From NCBI GenBank assembly GCA_947475295.1, contig CANJLF010000014.1, forward strand, positions 1 to 64,000: a stretch of 64,000 bases of DNA, read 5' to 3'. A program made the position numbers and the translations under genes. Below the pieces are notes generated by a model that was given only the letters and a program-made list of their open reading frames with translations, was not told the origin of the DNA and did not search any database. This stretch comes from Fidelibacterota bacterium (GTDB taxonomy: Bacteria > Pseudomonadota > Alphaproteobacteria > Rhodospirillales > Rhodospirillaceae). This document shows, piece by piece, positions 33,882 through 44,175 of the stretch (positions are counted from its first letter, which is position 1; each line of letters opens with the position of its first letter).

Positions 33882-33955
33882 TGGAGGCCGAGGCCGGAAT
33901 CGAACCGACGTACACGGATTTGCAATCCGCTGCATGGCCACTCTGCCACTCGGCC
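33882..33955 (-). tRNA. tRNA-Cys (GCA)
   Basis: 74 nucleotides with encoded CCA. Acceptor arms GGCCGAG and CTCGGCC pair fully. The anticodon loop ATTGCAA gives GCA and the T-loop is GGTTCGATTCC. A 13-base segment of its 5' part is repeated just outside its 5' end. Confidence 0.96.
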
Positions 33956-34191
33956 ACTCTGCCAACTTGCCTTGGGTTCCCGACCGCCTGCGATCGGACC
34001 CTTGGTATCGGCCTCTTGCCCCGGCGGCATGACAGTGCCCCGGCGCAGAAGGCACGGTTATATAGAAGGGTGCCTAAGGGCGGTCAAGGCAATGGTTTTA
34101 CGGCCCGAAAAGCCCCCGCGCGGCGTTGTGAATTTGCCGCCGAACGCGTATAAGCAGCGGTGGATAACGGCTTTCAATACTTGGGGGATTT

Positions 34192-34845
34192 ATGATGGAT
34201 TTTGCCGCCGCCCGCCGCAAAATGGTGGCCAGCCAGATCCGCACCAGCGAGGTCTCGGACCCGGTGGTGGTCGAGGCTATCAGCGCAGTGCCGCGCGAGC
34301 TGTTCGTGCCGCCGGCCCAGCAGGCTTTCGCCTACATCGACGAGGACCTCGCCATCGGCAAGGGGCGCTATCTGATCGAGCCTGTGGTCCTAGCCAAGCT
34401 GCTGCAGCTCGCCGATCTTCAAGCTACCGATATCGCGCTGATCGTGGGCGCGGGTACCGGCTATTCGGCCGCCGTGCTGGCGCGTCTTGTGCGCTCGGTT
34501 GTAGCGCTGGAGAGCGACGCCGCGTTGGCTGCGCAAGCTGGTAAGGTTCTGGCCGGCATCGCGCCGGGGCAGGTGACGGTCGTGTCCGGCGATCTCAAGG
34601 CCGGATGGCCCGCCAAATCGCCTTATGATGTCATTCTCATCGACGGGGCGGTCAGCGCACTGCCGGTGGGTTTCAAGCCCCAGCTGGCCGACGGCGGCCG
34701 TTTGGTCTGCGTCGTGCGCGATGGTCCGGTGGGCCGGGCGACGCTGGTCACGCGTTCGGGTGATTCCTACGGCAGCCGCCAGGAATTTGACGCCATGACG
34801 CCGATCCTGCCCGGTTTTGAAAAGCAGCCCAAGTTTGTGTTTTAG
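34192..34845 (+). CDS. Pcm-like methyltransferase, tolC-linked
   Basis: 217 residues; ATG codons at 34192 and 34195 follow GGGGGA, the second better spaced. It starts FAAARRKMVASQIRTSEV and continues with the protein-isoaspartate methyltransferase pattern: VPRELFVPP, the SAM-binding loop LIVGAGTGYSAAVLARL and VILIDGAVSALP. A tolC gene commonly follows this type in alphaproteobacteria, as it does here. It differs from the canonical pcm at 61911-62564 and lacks some substrate-binding residues, so real protein repair is uncertain. Confidence 0.85.
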   Translation: MMDFAAARRKMVASQIRTSEVSDPVVVEAISAVPRELFVPPAQQAFAYIDEDLAIGKGRYLIEPVVLAKLLQLADLQATDIALIVGAGTGYSAAVLARLVRSVVALESDAALAAQAGKVLAGIAPGQVTVVSGDLKAGWPAKSPYDVILIDGAVSALPVGFKPQLADGGRLVCVVRDGPVGRATLVTRSGDSYGSRQEFDAMTPILPGFEKQPKFVF

Positions 34846-35182
34846 GGCATGCGTGCGACGTCGCCGCACGGCCGGGTATGACAGCTAATTTAGTTTGGGC
34901 AATTATTCCCCCCATCCACATTTTGGCGCACCTCTAGGACTAAGCCGCACCTCGCAAATACGCGCGCGCGGAAATGTGATCGGCGCTTAAACTTTCGCAA
35001 GGAATTTGTAAGAAAGTTTAGCTACACCAGACTGATATGTGAATCCGGTGGCGTTAAAGACAGGCTTCGGATAGAGCTATCGCCCGCGGTCGAGAGGCCG
35101 CTAAACTTAATATTGGGCGCGTTTACCGTGCCTGACGACTGGGACGGCCGGCGCGGAAGAGAAGACCATCGATGGGGTTGCA
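34846..35182. other. Intergenic region before tolC
   Basis: 337 bases with no gene. It contains the inverted repeat at 34988-35020. Otherwise it is an AT-rich leader (GGCGCTTAAACTTTCG, GATATGTGAATCC) likely to hold the tolC promoter. No strong -35/-10 pair can be named. Confidence 0.45.
34988..35020. promoter_or_regulatory. Inverted repeat, possible operator
   Basis: TAAACTTTC (34988-34996) and GAAAGTTTA (35012-35020) form a perfect 9-base inverted repeat with a 15-base spacer, about 160 bases before tolC. It could be an operator for a dimeric regulator or an RNA hairpin. No regulator gene adjoins it. Confidence 0.4.
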
Positions 35183-36652
35183 ATGACATCTAATGTAAAG
35201 ATGGGCAAAGTGAAACGGACGGTTGGTCAAACGGCGGAAAAACCGCGCCTTAAGATCGCGCTTCTGGCCGGTGCCGCGCTCATACTGTCGATTGCACCTG
35301 CTTCCGCCGAGACGCTCCAGGAGGCCATGTCCATGGCCTACCAGGGCAATCCCAACTTGCTGGCAGCGCGTTCACAGTTGCGCGTCGTCGATGAAGCCGT
35401 GCCCCAGGCCCTGTCGGGCTGGCGTCCGACTTTGACGCTGAACGGCACGATGACCAACAACCGCACCGAAAACCAGATTTTCTCCGGCGGCGGCATCGGC
35501 GCCGTGACCACGGGCGGCACCACCCAGCGTTTCCAGAAAAATGCCACCGCCCAGTTTATCCAGCCGATTTTTCGCGGCTTTAAGACCTGGGCGGGCACCT
35601 CGCAGGCCAAGAATCAGGTGTTCGCGCAGCGCGCGCGCTTGTCGGCCACGGAAGCCACCGTTCTGCTGCAAGTCGCGACAACCTATTTCGACGTTTTGCA
35701 GTATCAAGCCGTTGCCGAGCTGAACCGCAGCAACGTTCAGGTTTTGACCCGCCAGCTTGAAGCCACCCAGGATCGTTTCCGGGTCGGCGAGTTGACCCGC
35801 ACCGACGTTTCCCAGGCCGAAGCCAGCATCGCCAGCGCGCGCGCCGCCTTGGTGACGGCCGAAGGCACGTTGCAGCAGGCGCGCTCGGCCTATACCAACG
35901 TCGTCGGCAAGGCGCCCGAAAATCTGATGCCGCCGCCTTTGCCCGCGATTATCCCAGCGTCCTATGAGGCCGTGGTCGCAGCGGCCATTGCCAATAACCC
36001 GAGCTATATCGCGGCCGATTACGCCGCCCTGGCCGCCGACGACAACGTCACGGTCGTGCAGGGCGATCTTCTGCCCTCGGTGAACTTGATCGGCCAGTAC
36101 ACCCGGTCGTGGAACACGGTCGCCGACAGCTCCAAATCGGAAGCGGTCGTGGCCCAGGCCCAGTTGTCGGTGCCGATCTACCAGCAGGGCGCGGAATATT
36201 CGCGCCTGCGCCAGGCCAAGCAAACCGCCGGCCAGCAGCGCTTTGTCGCCGATCAGGCACGCCTTGATGCGCGCAATGCCGCGACCCAGGCGTGGGAAAG
36301 CTACCTTTCGCAGACCGCCAGCATTGAGTCTTTCCGCGCGGCGATCAGCGCCAACGAAATCGCTTTGGAAGGCACACAGCGCGAAGCCGAAGTGGGCTCG
36401 CGTACGGTTCTGGACGTCCTCAACGCCGAACAGGTGCTTTTGAACTCGCGCACAAGCCTGGTGCGCGCCCAGCACGACCAATTCGTCGCGGCCCACCAGC
36501 TGTTGTCGGCCATTGGCCTACTGACGGGCGAAGGGATGAAGCTGTCCGGACCGCTCTATGACGCCACGGCCCACTATAAGGACGTGGAGTTCCAGGCCTT
36601 CGGCGGCGGCGTCGACCTAGTTAAGCGGCCTGAAGGCGCGCCCGCGCCTTAA
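35183..36652 (+). CDS. tolC: TolC-family outer-membrane efflux channel
   Basis: 489 residues. The signal peptide ends near SIAPASAE. Two OEP repeats follow, with helices such as LQEAMSMAYQGNPNLLAARSQL, the RVGELTRTDVSQAEAS motif in the first half and QREAEVGSRTVLDVLNAEQ in the second. The C-terminus is LKAF-like (VEFQAFGGGVDLVKRP). TolC trimers form the outer-membrane duct for efflux pumps and type I secretion. It is preceded by a Pcm-like gene, as often seen in alphaproteobacteria. Confidence 0.92.
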   Translation: MTSNVKMGKVKRTVGQTAEKPRLKIALLAGAALILSIAPASAETLQEAMSMAYQGNPNLLAARSQLRVVDEAVPQALSGWRPTLTLNGTMTNNRTENQIFSGGGIGAVTTGGTTQRFQKNATAQFIQPIFRGFKTWAGTSQAKNQVFAQRARLSATEATVLLQVATTYFDVLQYQAVAELNRSNVQVLTRQLEATQDRFRVGELTRTDVSQAEASIASARAALVTAEGTLQQARSAYTNVVGKAPENLMPPPLPAIIPASYEAVVAAAIANNPSYIAADYAALAADDNVTVVQGDLLPSVNLIGQYTRSWNTVADSSKSEAVVAQAQLSVPIYQQGAEYSRLRQAKQTAGQQRFVADQARLDARNAATQAWESYLSQTASIESFRAAISANEIALEGTQREAEVGSRTVLDVLNAEQVLLNSRTSLVRAQHDQFVAAHQLLSAIGLLTGEGMKLSGPLYDATAHYKDVEFQAFGGGVDLVKRPEGAPAP

Positions 36653-36715
36653 CCTTTCGCGTCTTGGGGGGGTTGTCGCGGCGCTCCCGGGCGATTTCCT
36701 GAGGCGAAATCGGGG

Positions 36716-36741
36716 ACAATTCGGGCTATCGCCCAAATTGT
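36716..36741 (+). terminator. Hairpin after tolC
   Basis: ACAATTCGGGC and GCCCAAATTGT pair with one mismatch around TATC. A T-rich tail (TGTCCTTGTTAT) follows. It probably ends the tolC transcript. Confidence 0.5.
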
Positions 36742-36823
36742 TGTCCTTGTTATAGAATTCTTTAACACTTTGATTTAAGTTACCCCTAAATCCCGGCAAA
36801 AAGCCGATGGGGAGTGGCAAAAC

Positions 36824-37465
<642 letters not shown>

Positions 37466-37476
37466 TTCCTCAATAT

Positions 37477-37520
37477 AGGCTTTCGGCCCTGCCGTAAGGC
37501 GGGGGCTATAGCCTTGTTTT
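37477..37520 (+). terminator. Terminator after popZ
   Basis: CCCTGCC-GTAA-GGCGGGG forms a 7-bp stem, with outer AGGC/GCCT pairs and TTGTTTT after it. It lies between popZ and valS. Confidence 0.5.
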
Positions 37521-37616
37521 GCCCTGATGTTTCGCCCCGTTGCGCATTGCCGCCGGGGCGGGTACATCCTTGCCCCTCACGTTTGGAAGCGGCCCTCTTA
37601 AGCGGCAATTTCGGAT

Positions 37617-40415
37617 ATGACTGAAAATACTCTCCCCGGCAGCACTTTGGATAAGACCTACGTCCCCGCGGACGTGGAGGAAGCGCTGTACGCGCGTTGG
37701 GAGCAGGCCGGCGACTTTGCCGCACAGCCGGATTCCAAAGCGCCGCCCTATGCCATCATGATGCCGCCGCCCAATGTGACGGGCAGTCTGCACATCGGCC
37801 ACGCGCTGACCTTCACGCTGCAGGACATTCTGATCCGCTACCACCGCATGATCGGCAAGGACGCCTTGTGGCAGCCCGGCACCGACCACGCCGGCATCGC
37901 GACGCAAATGGTGGTCGAACGCCAGCTGGCAGAGTCCGGCACCAATCGCCGCGACATGGGGCGTGAAGCTTTTCTGCGCCGCGTCTGGTCGTGGAAGGAA
38001 CAGTCGGGCGGGGTCATCACCCACCAGCTGCGCCGCTTGGGCGCGTCGCCCGACTGGAAACGCGAACGCTTCACCATGGACGAGGGCCTGTCCCGCGCCG
38101 TGACCAAGGTGTTTGTCGACCTCTACCGCGAGGGCTTGATCTATCGCGACAAGCGTCTCGTCAACTGGGACCCGAAGCTGCACACCGCCATCTCCGATCT
38201 CGAAGTCGAGAACCGCGAGACCAAAGGCAAGATGTGGTACTTCAAGTATCCGGTGGACGGCATGCCAGATACTTTCGTCACCGTCGGCACGACACGCCCC
38301 GAGACCATGCTGGGCGATACCGGCGTCGCCGTGCATCCTGACGATGAGCGCTACAAGCACTTGGTTGGCAAGAATGTGATTCTGCCGTTGGTGGGCCGCA
38401 AGATTCCCATCGTCGCCGACGACTACGCCGATCCTGAGAAGGGTTCCGGGGCGGTCAAGATCACACCCGCCCACGACTTCAACGACTTCGCCGTCGGCAA
38501 ACGCAACAACCTGGCCATGATCAACGTCTTCGATCAGGACGCCAAGCTGAACGAGAACGCGCCGGAGAAATTCCGCGGCCTCGACCGCTTCAAGGTGCGC
38601 GACATGATCGTCGCCGAATTGGAAGCGCTCGGCTTGCTCGAAAAGATCGAAGCCAACGCCATGACGGTGCCTTACGGCGACCGGTCCGGAGTGGTGATCG
38701 AACCGTGGCTCACGGACCAATGGTACTGCAACGCTGAAGTCCTCGCCCAGCCGTGCATCAAAGCGGTGGAGGAGGGGCGCACGCGCTTTGTGCCGAAGAA
38801 CTGGGAGAACACGTTCTTTGAATGGATGCGCAACATCCAGCCCTGGTGCATCTCGCGCCAGCTGTGGTGGGGCCACCAGATTCCGGCCTGGTACGGGCCC
38901 ATAATTACTGAAGGCCGCTTACACTTTAATCAGCTAAAGCATTTTGTTGCGGCATCCAAAAAAGAAGCACTTGCGGAAGCTCGGACCTATTACGGACTAA
39001 ACGATGTCTATCTCGTTGGTAGTCAAGCAATTGCCACTTCCGAGTGGCAGAGCGACAGAAAGTCACAACCGACGGCCACGCCTTCCCGCGTCCCGATGTG
39101 GCGCGACGAGGACGTGCTCGACACCTGGTTCTCCTCGGCGCTGTGGCCGTTCTCGACGCTCGGCTGGCCCGACAAGACGCCCGAACTCGCGCGCTACTAT
39201 CCCGGCGACGTGCTGGTCACGGGCTTTGACATCATCTTCTTCTGGGTCGCCCGCATGATGATGATGGGCATCCACTTCATGGGGGACGTGCCCTTCCGCG
39301 ATGTCTACATCCACGCCCTGGTCCGCGACGAGAAGGGCCAGAAGATGTCCAAGTCCAAGGGCAACGTCATGGACCCCTTGGACCTCTGCAATGTTTACGG
39401 CACCGACGCTGTGCGCTTCACGCTGACCGCCATGGCCGCGCAAGGCCGCGACATCAAGCTGGCCGAGACGCGCATTGCCGGTTACCGCAACTTCGTCACC
39501 AAGATCTGGAATGCAGCGCGCTTCTCGCAGATGAACGGCTGCGCCATCGATCCCACATTCGATCCGCGCGGGGCGAAGACGACGCTCAACAAATGGATCG
39601 TCGCCAAGACCGCCGAGGCCGCCAAGACTGTGGCTGATGCCATCGAGGCTTATCGCTTCAATGACGCCGCCAACGGGCTTTATCAATTCACCTGGAATGT
39701 ATTCTGCGACTGGTATCTGGAATTCGCCAAGCCGGTGTTTCAGGGGAACGATGCCGCCGCCAAGGCTGAAACACGCGCAACCACCGCCTGGGTGATCGAT
39801 CAGGTGTTGCTGATCGCGCAGCCGATGATTCCCTTTGTCACCGAGACGCTGTGGCAAGAGCTGGCCAAAGCCGCCAACATCAAGCGCGCCGGCGTGCTGA
39901 TGCAGCAGGCTTGGCCGAAGTACGACGTTCAACGTGCGCCAGAGGCCGAAGCCGAGATGGATTGGGTGGTCGATGTTATCACCGCCATCCGTTCCGTGCG
40001 CGCGGAGATGAATGTGCCCGCGAGCTTGCAGATGGCGGCGACCTTGAAAGACGCCAGTGCTGTAGCTAAGTCACGCCTTGCCACGCACAACGCGCTGATT
40101 TGCGCCAATGCGCGGCTTGCTTCGCTGGTTGCCAATGACGCCGCCGTGCCCAATGCGGCCCAGGTGGTTGTCGGAGATGGCACCGTATTGTTGCCGCTGG
40201 AAGGCGTCATCGACCTATCCAAGGAACGCGACCGCCTGAAAAAAGAAATCGCCAAGAAGGACAGCGACATCGCCAACGACGACAAGAAGCTCACCAACGA
40301 ATCATTCGTCGCCAAGGCGCCGCCCGAAGTGGTCGAGGAAATCCGCGAACGCCGCGCCGGCGCCGTGGAAGCGCGTACTAAGATGAGTGAAGCATTGTCG
40401 CGTATCAGCGCTTAG
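37617..40415 (+). CDS. valS: Valine--tRNA ligase
   Basis: 932 residues, normal for bacterial ValS. The class I motifs HIGH (NVTGSLHIGHAL) and KMSKS (GQKMSKSKGNVMDP, about residues 575-580) are intact. The editing domain includes GTTRPETMLGDTGVAV. The C-terminal coiled coil is RDRLKKEIAKKDSDIAN. It charges tRNA-Val. An unusual lower-GC stretch near residues 430-485 carries about 50 residues that do not look like the typical ValS between WWGHQIPAWYGP and RDEDVLDTWFSS. ilvD follows after 15 bases. Confidence 0.97.
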   Translation: MTENTLPGSTLDKTYVPADVEEALYARWEQAGDFAAQPDSKAPPYAIMMPPPNVTGSLHIGHALTFTLQDILIRYHRMIGKDALWQPGTDHAGIATQMVVERQLAESGTNRRDMGREAFLRRVWSWKEQSGGVITHQLRRLGASPDWKRERFTMDEGLSRAVTKVFVDLYREGLIYRDKRLVNWDPKLHTAISDLEVENRETKGKMWYFKYPVDGMPDTFVTVGTTRPETMLGDTGVAVHPDDERYKHLVGKNVILPLVGRKIPIVADDYADPEKGSGAVKITPAHDFNDFAVGKRNNLAMINVFDQDAKLNENAPEKFRGLDRFKVRDMIVAELEALGLLEKIEANAMTVPYGDRSGVVIEPWLTDQWYCNAEVLAQPCIKAVEEGRTRFVPKNWENTFFEWMRNIQPWCISRQLWWGHQIPAWYGPIITEGRLHFNQLKHFVAASKKEALAEARTYYGLNDVYLVGSQAIATSEWQSDRKSQPTATPSRVPMWRDEDVLDTWFSSALWPFSTLGWPDKTPELARYYPGDVLVTGFDIIFFWVARMMMMGIHFMGDVPFRDVYIHALVRDEKGQKMSKSKGNVMDPLDLCNVYGTDAVRFTLTAMAAQGRDIKLAETRIAGYRNFVTKIWNAARFSQMNGCAIDPTFDPRGAKTTLNKWIVAKTAEAAKTVADAIEAYRFNDAANGLYQFTWNVFCDWYLEFAKPVFQGNDAAAKAETRATTAWVIDQVLLIAQPMIPFVTETLWQELAKAANIKRAGVLMQQAWPKYDVQRAPEAEAEMDWVVDVITAIRSVRAEMNVPASLQMAATLKDASAVAKSRLATHNALICANARLASLVANDAAVPNAAQVVVGDGTVLLPLEGVIDLSKERDRLKKEIAKKDSDIANDDKKLTNESFVAKAPPEVVEEIRERRAGAVEARTKMSEALSRISA

Positions 40416-40430
40416 TTAGGAACTGACATC

Positions 40431-42173
40431 ATGCTCGACGACGGAAAGAAGCCGGCCAAGTTCGATAAGTCCAAACTGCCCAGCCGGCACATCACCGAAG
40501 GGCCCACCAAAGCGCCCCACCGCGCCATGCACTACGCCATGGGCCTGACGGAGGAGGAGCTGCATCAGCCCATGGTCGGCGTCGCCACCTGCTGGAATGA
40601 AGCCGCCCCCTGCAACATCGATCTGTCCCGTCAGGCGCAGATCGTGAAGGAAGGCGTGCGCGCCGGCGGCGGTACGCCGCGCGAGTTCACAACCATCACC
40701 GTCACCGACGGCATCGCCATGGGCCACGAGGGCATGAAGTCCTCGCTGGCGTCGCGCGATTGGATCGCCGACACGGTGGAGCTCACCATGCGCGGGCACT
40801 CTTACGACGCCATGGTCGGCATGGCCGGCTGCGACAAGTCGCTGCCCGGCATGATGATGGCCATGCTGCGCCTCAACGTGCCCTCCGTGTTCCTCTACGG
40901 CGGCGCCATCATGCCCGGCCATTTCCACGGCAAGGACGTGACGATCGTTGATGTGTTCGAAGGTGTGGGCCAACATGCGGCCGGAAAAATGTCCGACGCC
41001 GATCTGCACGAACTGGAATGCGTCGCGTGCCCTTCGGCGGGCGCTTGCGGCGGCCAGTTCACGGCCAACACCATGGCGACGGTGAGCGAAGCCATGGGAC
41101 TCGCGTTGCCGTTGTCGGCCAGCATCCCGACGACATTCACCGAAGCGCGCAATCACTATGCCAAGGCCGCCGGCAAGGCCGTGATGGAACTCATCCACCT
41201 GAACCTGCGTCCGCGCGATATCGCTAGCCGCAAGGCTTTCGAGAACGCTGCCATGGTCGTGGCCGCCTCGGGCGGCTCCACCAATGCGGGCCTGCATCTG
41301 CCGGCCATGGCGCATGAAGCTGGCATCAAGTTCGATCTCGACGATGTCTGCGCCATCTTCAAGAAAACACCCTATATCGGCGATATGAAGCCGGGGGGTC
41401 GTTACGTGGCGGCGGATTTGTATAAAGTCGGTGGCATTCCGATCCTGATCAAGGCGCTGCTCGACGGCGGCTACCTGCACGGCGACTGCATCACCGTCAC
41501 CGGCAAAACCCTGGAAGAGAACATGAAGAGCGTCGTGTTCCCGAGCAATCAGGACGTGGTGCGTCCCACCTCCAATCCGCTGTCGCCCACAGGCGGCGTC
41601 GCGGGCCTCAAGGGTTCGCTGGCGCCCCAAGGCGCCATCGTCAAAGTCGCCGGCCTCAAGGTAAAGAAATTCCGCGGCACCGCGTTGTGTTTTGACTCCG
41701 AAGACTTGGCTTTTGAAGCCGTGCAGAACCGCGCCTACAAAGAAGGCGACGTCATCATCATCCGCTACGAAGGCCCCAAGGGCGGCCCGGGCATGCGCGA
41801 AATGCTGGCGACCACCGGCGCGCTGTCGGGGCAGGGCATGGGCGACAAAGTGGCGCTTGTCACCGACGGGCGCTTCTCCGGCGGCACGCGCGGCCTCTGC
41901 GTGGGCCACGTTGGCCCCGAAGCCGCGGTGGGTGGACCCATCGCGCTGGTGAAAGACGGCGACATCATCACCATCGACACTGAAGCCGGCACAATGGATT
42001 TGGAAGTCTCAGCCGAAGAACTGTCCGAACGCCGCGCCATCTGGAAGCCGCGCGTGAATAACTATCAGTCCGGCGTGTTGTGGAAATACGCCCAGCTGGT
42101 GGGCGATGCGAATAAAGGTGCTGTGACGCATCCGGGTGCGGCCGCCGAGACGCATATGTACGCGGATATCTAA
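40431..42173 (+). CDS. ilvD: Dihydroxy-acid dehydratase
   Basis: 580 residues. It starts [17 protein letters not shown] and has the three cluster cysteines in [21 protein letters not shown] and [11 protein letters not shown]. The lysine region is [12 protein letters not shown] and the end carries [19 protein letters not shown]. It makes 2-keto acids in valine and isoleucine synthesis with a [2Fe-2S] or [4Fe-4S] cluster. It follows valS by 15 bases with a TTAGGAAC site, so co-transcription is likely. Confidence 0.97.
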   Translation: MLDDGKKPAKFDKSKLPSRHITEGPTKAPHRAMHYAMGLTEEELHQPMVGVATCWNEAAPCNIDLSRQAQIVKEGVRAGGGTPREFTTITVTDGIAMGHEGMKSSLASRDWIADTVELTMRGHSYDAMVGMAGCDKSLPGMMMAMLRLNVPSVFLYGGAIMPGHFHGKDVTIVDVFEGVGQHAAGKMSDADLHELECVACPSAGACGGQFTANTMATVSEAMGLALPLSASIPTTFTEARNHYAKAAGKAVMELIHLNLRPRDIASRKAFENAAMVVAASGGSTNAGLHLPAMAHEAGIKFDLDDVCAIFKKTPYIGDMKPGGRYVAADLYKVGGIPILIKALLDGGYLHGDCITVTGKTLEENMKSVVFPSNQDVVRPTSNPLSPTGGVAGLKGSLAPQGAIVKVAGLKVKKFRGTALCFDSEDLAFEAVQNRAYKEGDVIIIRYEGPKGGPGMREMLATTGALSGQGMGDKVALVTDGRFSGGTRGLCVGHVGPEAAVGGPIALVKDGDIITIDTEAGTMDLEVSAEELSERRAIWKPRVNNYQSGVLWKYAQLVGDANKGAVTHPGAAAETHMYADI

Positions 42174-42180
42174 TCGCCGA

Positions 42181-42207
42181 TGCCATCCCCACGACCCGGG
42201 GATGGCA
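42181..42207. terminator. Perfect hairpin after ilvD
   Basis: TGCCATCCCC and GGGGATGGCA form a perfect 10-bp stem with loop ACGACCC. It lies between ilvD and the converging peptidase gene and lacks a T-run. Confidence 0.65.
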
Positions 42208-42228
42208 CAGGAAATTAAACCAGCTTCA

Positions 42229-44109
42229 TCACCCCGGCTGGGCGGCGAGCTTTTCAATCTCGCCGATGATGCGGTCCATGCGTGCGATCAGCGCGCGGTA
42301 GGGCGCGGGGCTCGCCATGTCGAGGCCGGCTCTTTTCAAAACCTCATAGGGAAAATCCGAGCCGCCGGCACGCAGCACGTCCAAGTAATTTTCCCGCTGC
42401 TTCGCGCCTTTTTTCACTTCGCCGGCGAAGTAGGCCGCCGCCGCCATGGAGGTGGAGTATTGGTAGACATAGAAGTTGTAATAGAAGTGCGGAATGAAGG
42501 CCCACTCGGGGCAATAGGCGTCGTCGATCTTGAGCACGCCCTGGTCGTGGCCGTGGTAGCGCTTCAGCAAACCGCAATACAGGGTGGTGAGCTTCTCGCC
42601 GGTGAGCGCCTCGCCTTTCTCGACGGCCTCGTGAATCGCCAGCTCAAACTCGGCGAACATCGTCTGCCGGTAGAGCGTGCCGCGAATGCTCTCCAGCGCC
42701 TGGCCCAGGTAGAAAAGTTTCTCGTCCTTGGTCTTGGCCTTGGCCACCATGTCATCGTTGAGCAGAAACTCATTGGTGATTGAGGCGATCTCGGCGGTGA
42801 AGATGGGATAGTCGGCGGTCTCATAAGGCTGAGCCCTGGCGGCCAGCAGCGAGTGCATGCCGTGGCCCCATTCGTGAGCGAAGGTGCTAAGGCTCCCATA
42901 GTCGTCGTTGTGATTGAGCAGCAGATAAGGGTGAACGTCGTAGGCGCCGGGGTTCATATAGGCACCCGATTGCTTGCCATCGGCGGGATAGACGCTCATC
43001 CAGCGCGCATTCACGGCCTCGCGCAGCGTGCCGACGTAGTCCCGCCCCAACGGCGCCATAGCGGCCAGCACGATGGCCTTGGTATCCTCGATGGTGAAGT
43101 TTTTCTTCAGCCCGAACATGGGCGGATAAATGTCGTAGTAGCGCATGTCGTCGGTGATGCCGAGCAGCTTCTTGCGCAGGCCGAAGTAGCGATAGAGCAC
43201 CGGCAGGCCGGCGTTGGTTTCGGTCACCAGCGTGCGATAGACCGCTTCGGGCACGTTGTTGGCGTGAAGCGCCGCCGTCAGGGCCGACGGATGTTTGCGC
43301 ATCTGGGCGCTGAACACGTGGCCCTTCACCTGGGCATAGAGCGCCGCACCCATGGAGTCCTGGTAAGTGTTATAAACGCCGAAGAAATTGTCGAACACGG
43401 CCTTGCGGTCGGCGCGGTTGGTGACTTGGCGATATTTGGTGTAGCCGGAGCTGGTGAGCTTGGCGTCCGTGCCGTCCGCGAGCTTGATGGTGGGCCAGGT
43501 TATGTCGGCGTTGGACAGAAGCTCGTAGATACGCTCGCCGTCGCCGCGGAGCTCGCTCGTGGCGGCCATGACGTGCTCGCCTTCGTTGCCGAGCGTATGC
43601 GGCGCATTGCGCAGGGTTTTGCGCAAACCGACGGCGTGCTTGGCAAGGCCCGGCTCGGCGGCGATATATCGCTCGATGGTGGGAGCACCTATGGCCAGGA
43701 TCTCGTTGGACTGCCAGCTCAGCGCCTTGCCGATGTCGTTGTCGAGCTTGCGGGCGAGCGCCCGGCGTTCAACCGCCGCCGACACGCGTTGGTCGGCGTC
43801 GGCGGCTAGTCCGGCATAGGTGCCAAGCCGCGCCGCGCTGCGTCCCACGGCGCTGATGGCATCAAGGCCGTCGCGCAAAGATTGCGGGCTGGCACCCAAG
43901 GTGCCTTTGAACTTCTCAAGCTTTGGCACTTCAGCCAACAGGCGCTCGCGCTCGGCCTCCCAGGCGTCGACGGTCGGATAAAGCTCGGTCAGGTCCCACT
44001 GGTAGCGGGAGTCGGGCGAGGGCGCTTCGGCGGCGTAGACCGGTGCCAGCGCAAAGAGCGCTACGGCAGCGGCTAGCCCGCGCAACCCGTGCACGATTGC
44101 AGTGCTCAT
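42229..44109 (-). CDS. Exported PepF-type M3 oligoendopeptidase
   Basis: About 626 residues from ATG at 44109. A signal peptide (RGLAAAVALFALAPVYAAEA) makes it exported, although most PepF enzymes are cytoplasmic. The zinc motif is HEWGHGMH at about residues 410-417, with the Glu in FTAEIASITNEFLL. Other M3 stretches are LLNHNDDYGS, QTMFAEFELAIHE and FIPHFYYNFYVYQYSTSMA. It probably trims short peptides in the periplasm. It faces ilvD across a terminator. Confidence 0.92.
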   Translation of the reverse strand: MSTAIVHGLRGLAAAVALFALAPVYAAEAPSPDSRYQWDLTELYPTVDAWEAERERLLAEVPKLEKFKGTLGASPQSLRDGLDAISAVGRSAARLGTYAGLAADADQRVSAAVERRALARKLDNDIGKALSWQSNEILAIGAPTIERYIAAEPGLAKHAVGLRKTLRNAPHTLGNEGEHVMAATSELRGDGERIYELLSNADITWPTIKLADGTDAKLTSSGYTKYRQVTNRADRKAVFDNFFGVYNTYQDSMGAALYAQVKGHVFSAQMRKHPSALTAALHANNVPEAVYRTLVTETNAGLPVLYRYFGLRKKLLGITDDMRYYDIYPPMFGLKKNFTIEDTKAIVLAAMAPLGRDYVGTLREAVNARWMSVYPADGKQSGAYMNPGAYDVHPYLLLNHNDDYGSLSTFAHEWGHGMHSLLAARAQPYETADYPIFTAEIASITNEFLLNDDMVAKAKTKDEKLFYLGQALESIRGTLYRQTMFAEFELAIHEAVEKGEALTGEKLTTLYCGLLKRYHGHDQGVLKIDDAYCPEWAFIPHFYYNFYVYQYSTSMAAAAYFAGEVKKGAKQRENYLDVLRAGGSDFPYEVLKRAGLDMASPAPYRALIARMDRIIGEIEKLAAQPG

Positions 44110-44175
44110 GGTTTTACCCCCGTTTGCCGCCCGCTCCAAAATAGCGGTGCAGGAGCGCGGAGACCAGCCGGGAGA

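Noticed and set aside
35372-36496. 374-residue Arg/Gly-rich frame antisense to tolC
   Set aside because: Composition typical of a shadow frame; tolC is well supported.
36762-36778. Possible CtrA box TTAA-N9-TTAA before popZ
   Set aside because: CtrA sites need a 7-base spacer; this has 9.
37506-38876. 456-residue frame antisense to valS
   Set aside because: No recognisable domain, and it opposes an essential gene with intact motifs.
40416-41909. 497-residue His/Ala/Gly-rich frame antisense to ilvD
   Set aside because: A typical GC-rich shadow; ilvD has all its motifs.
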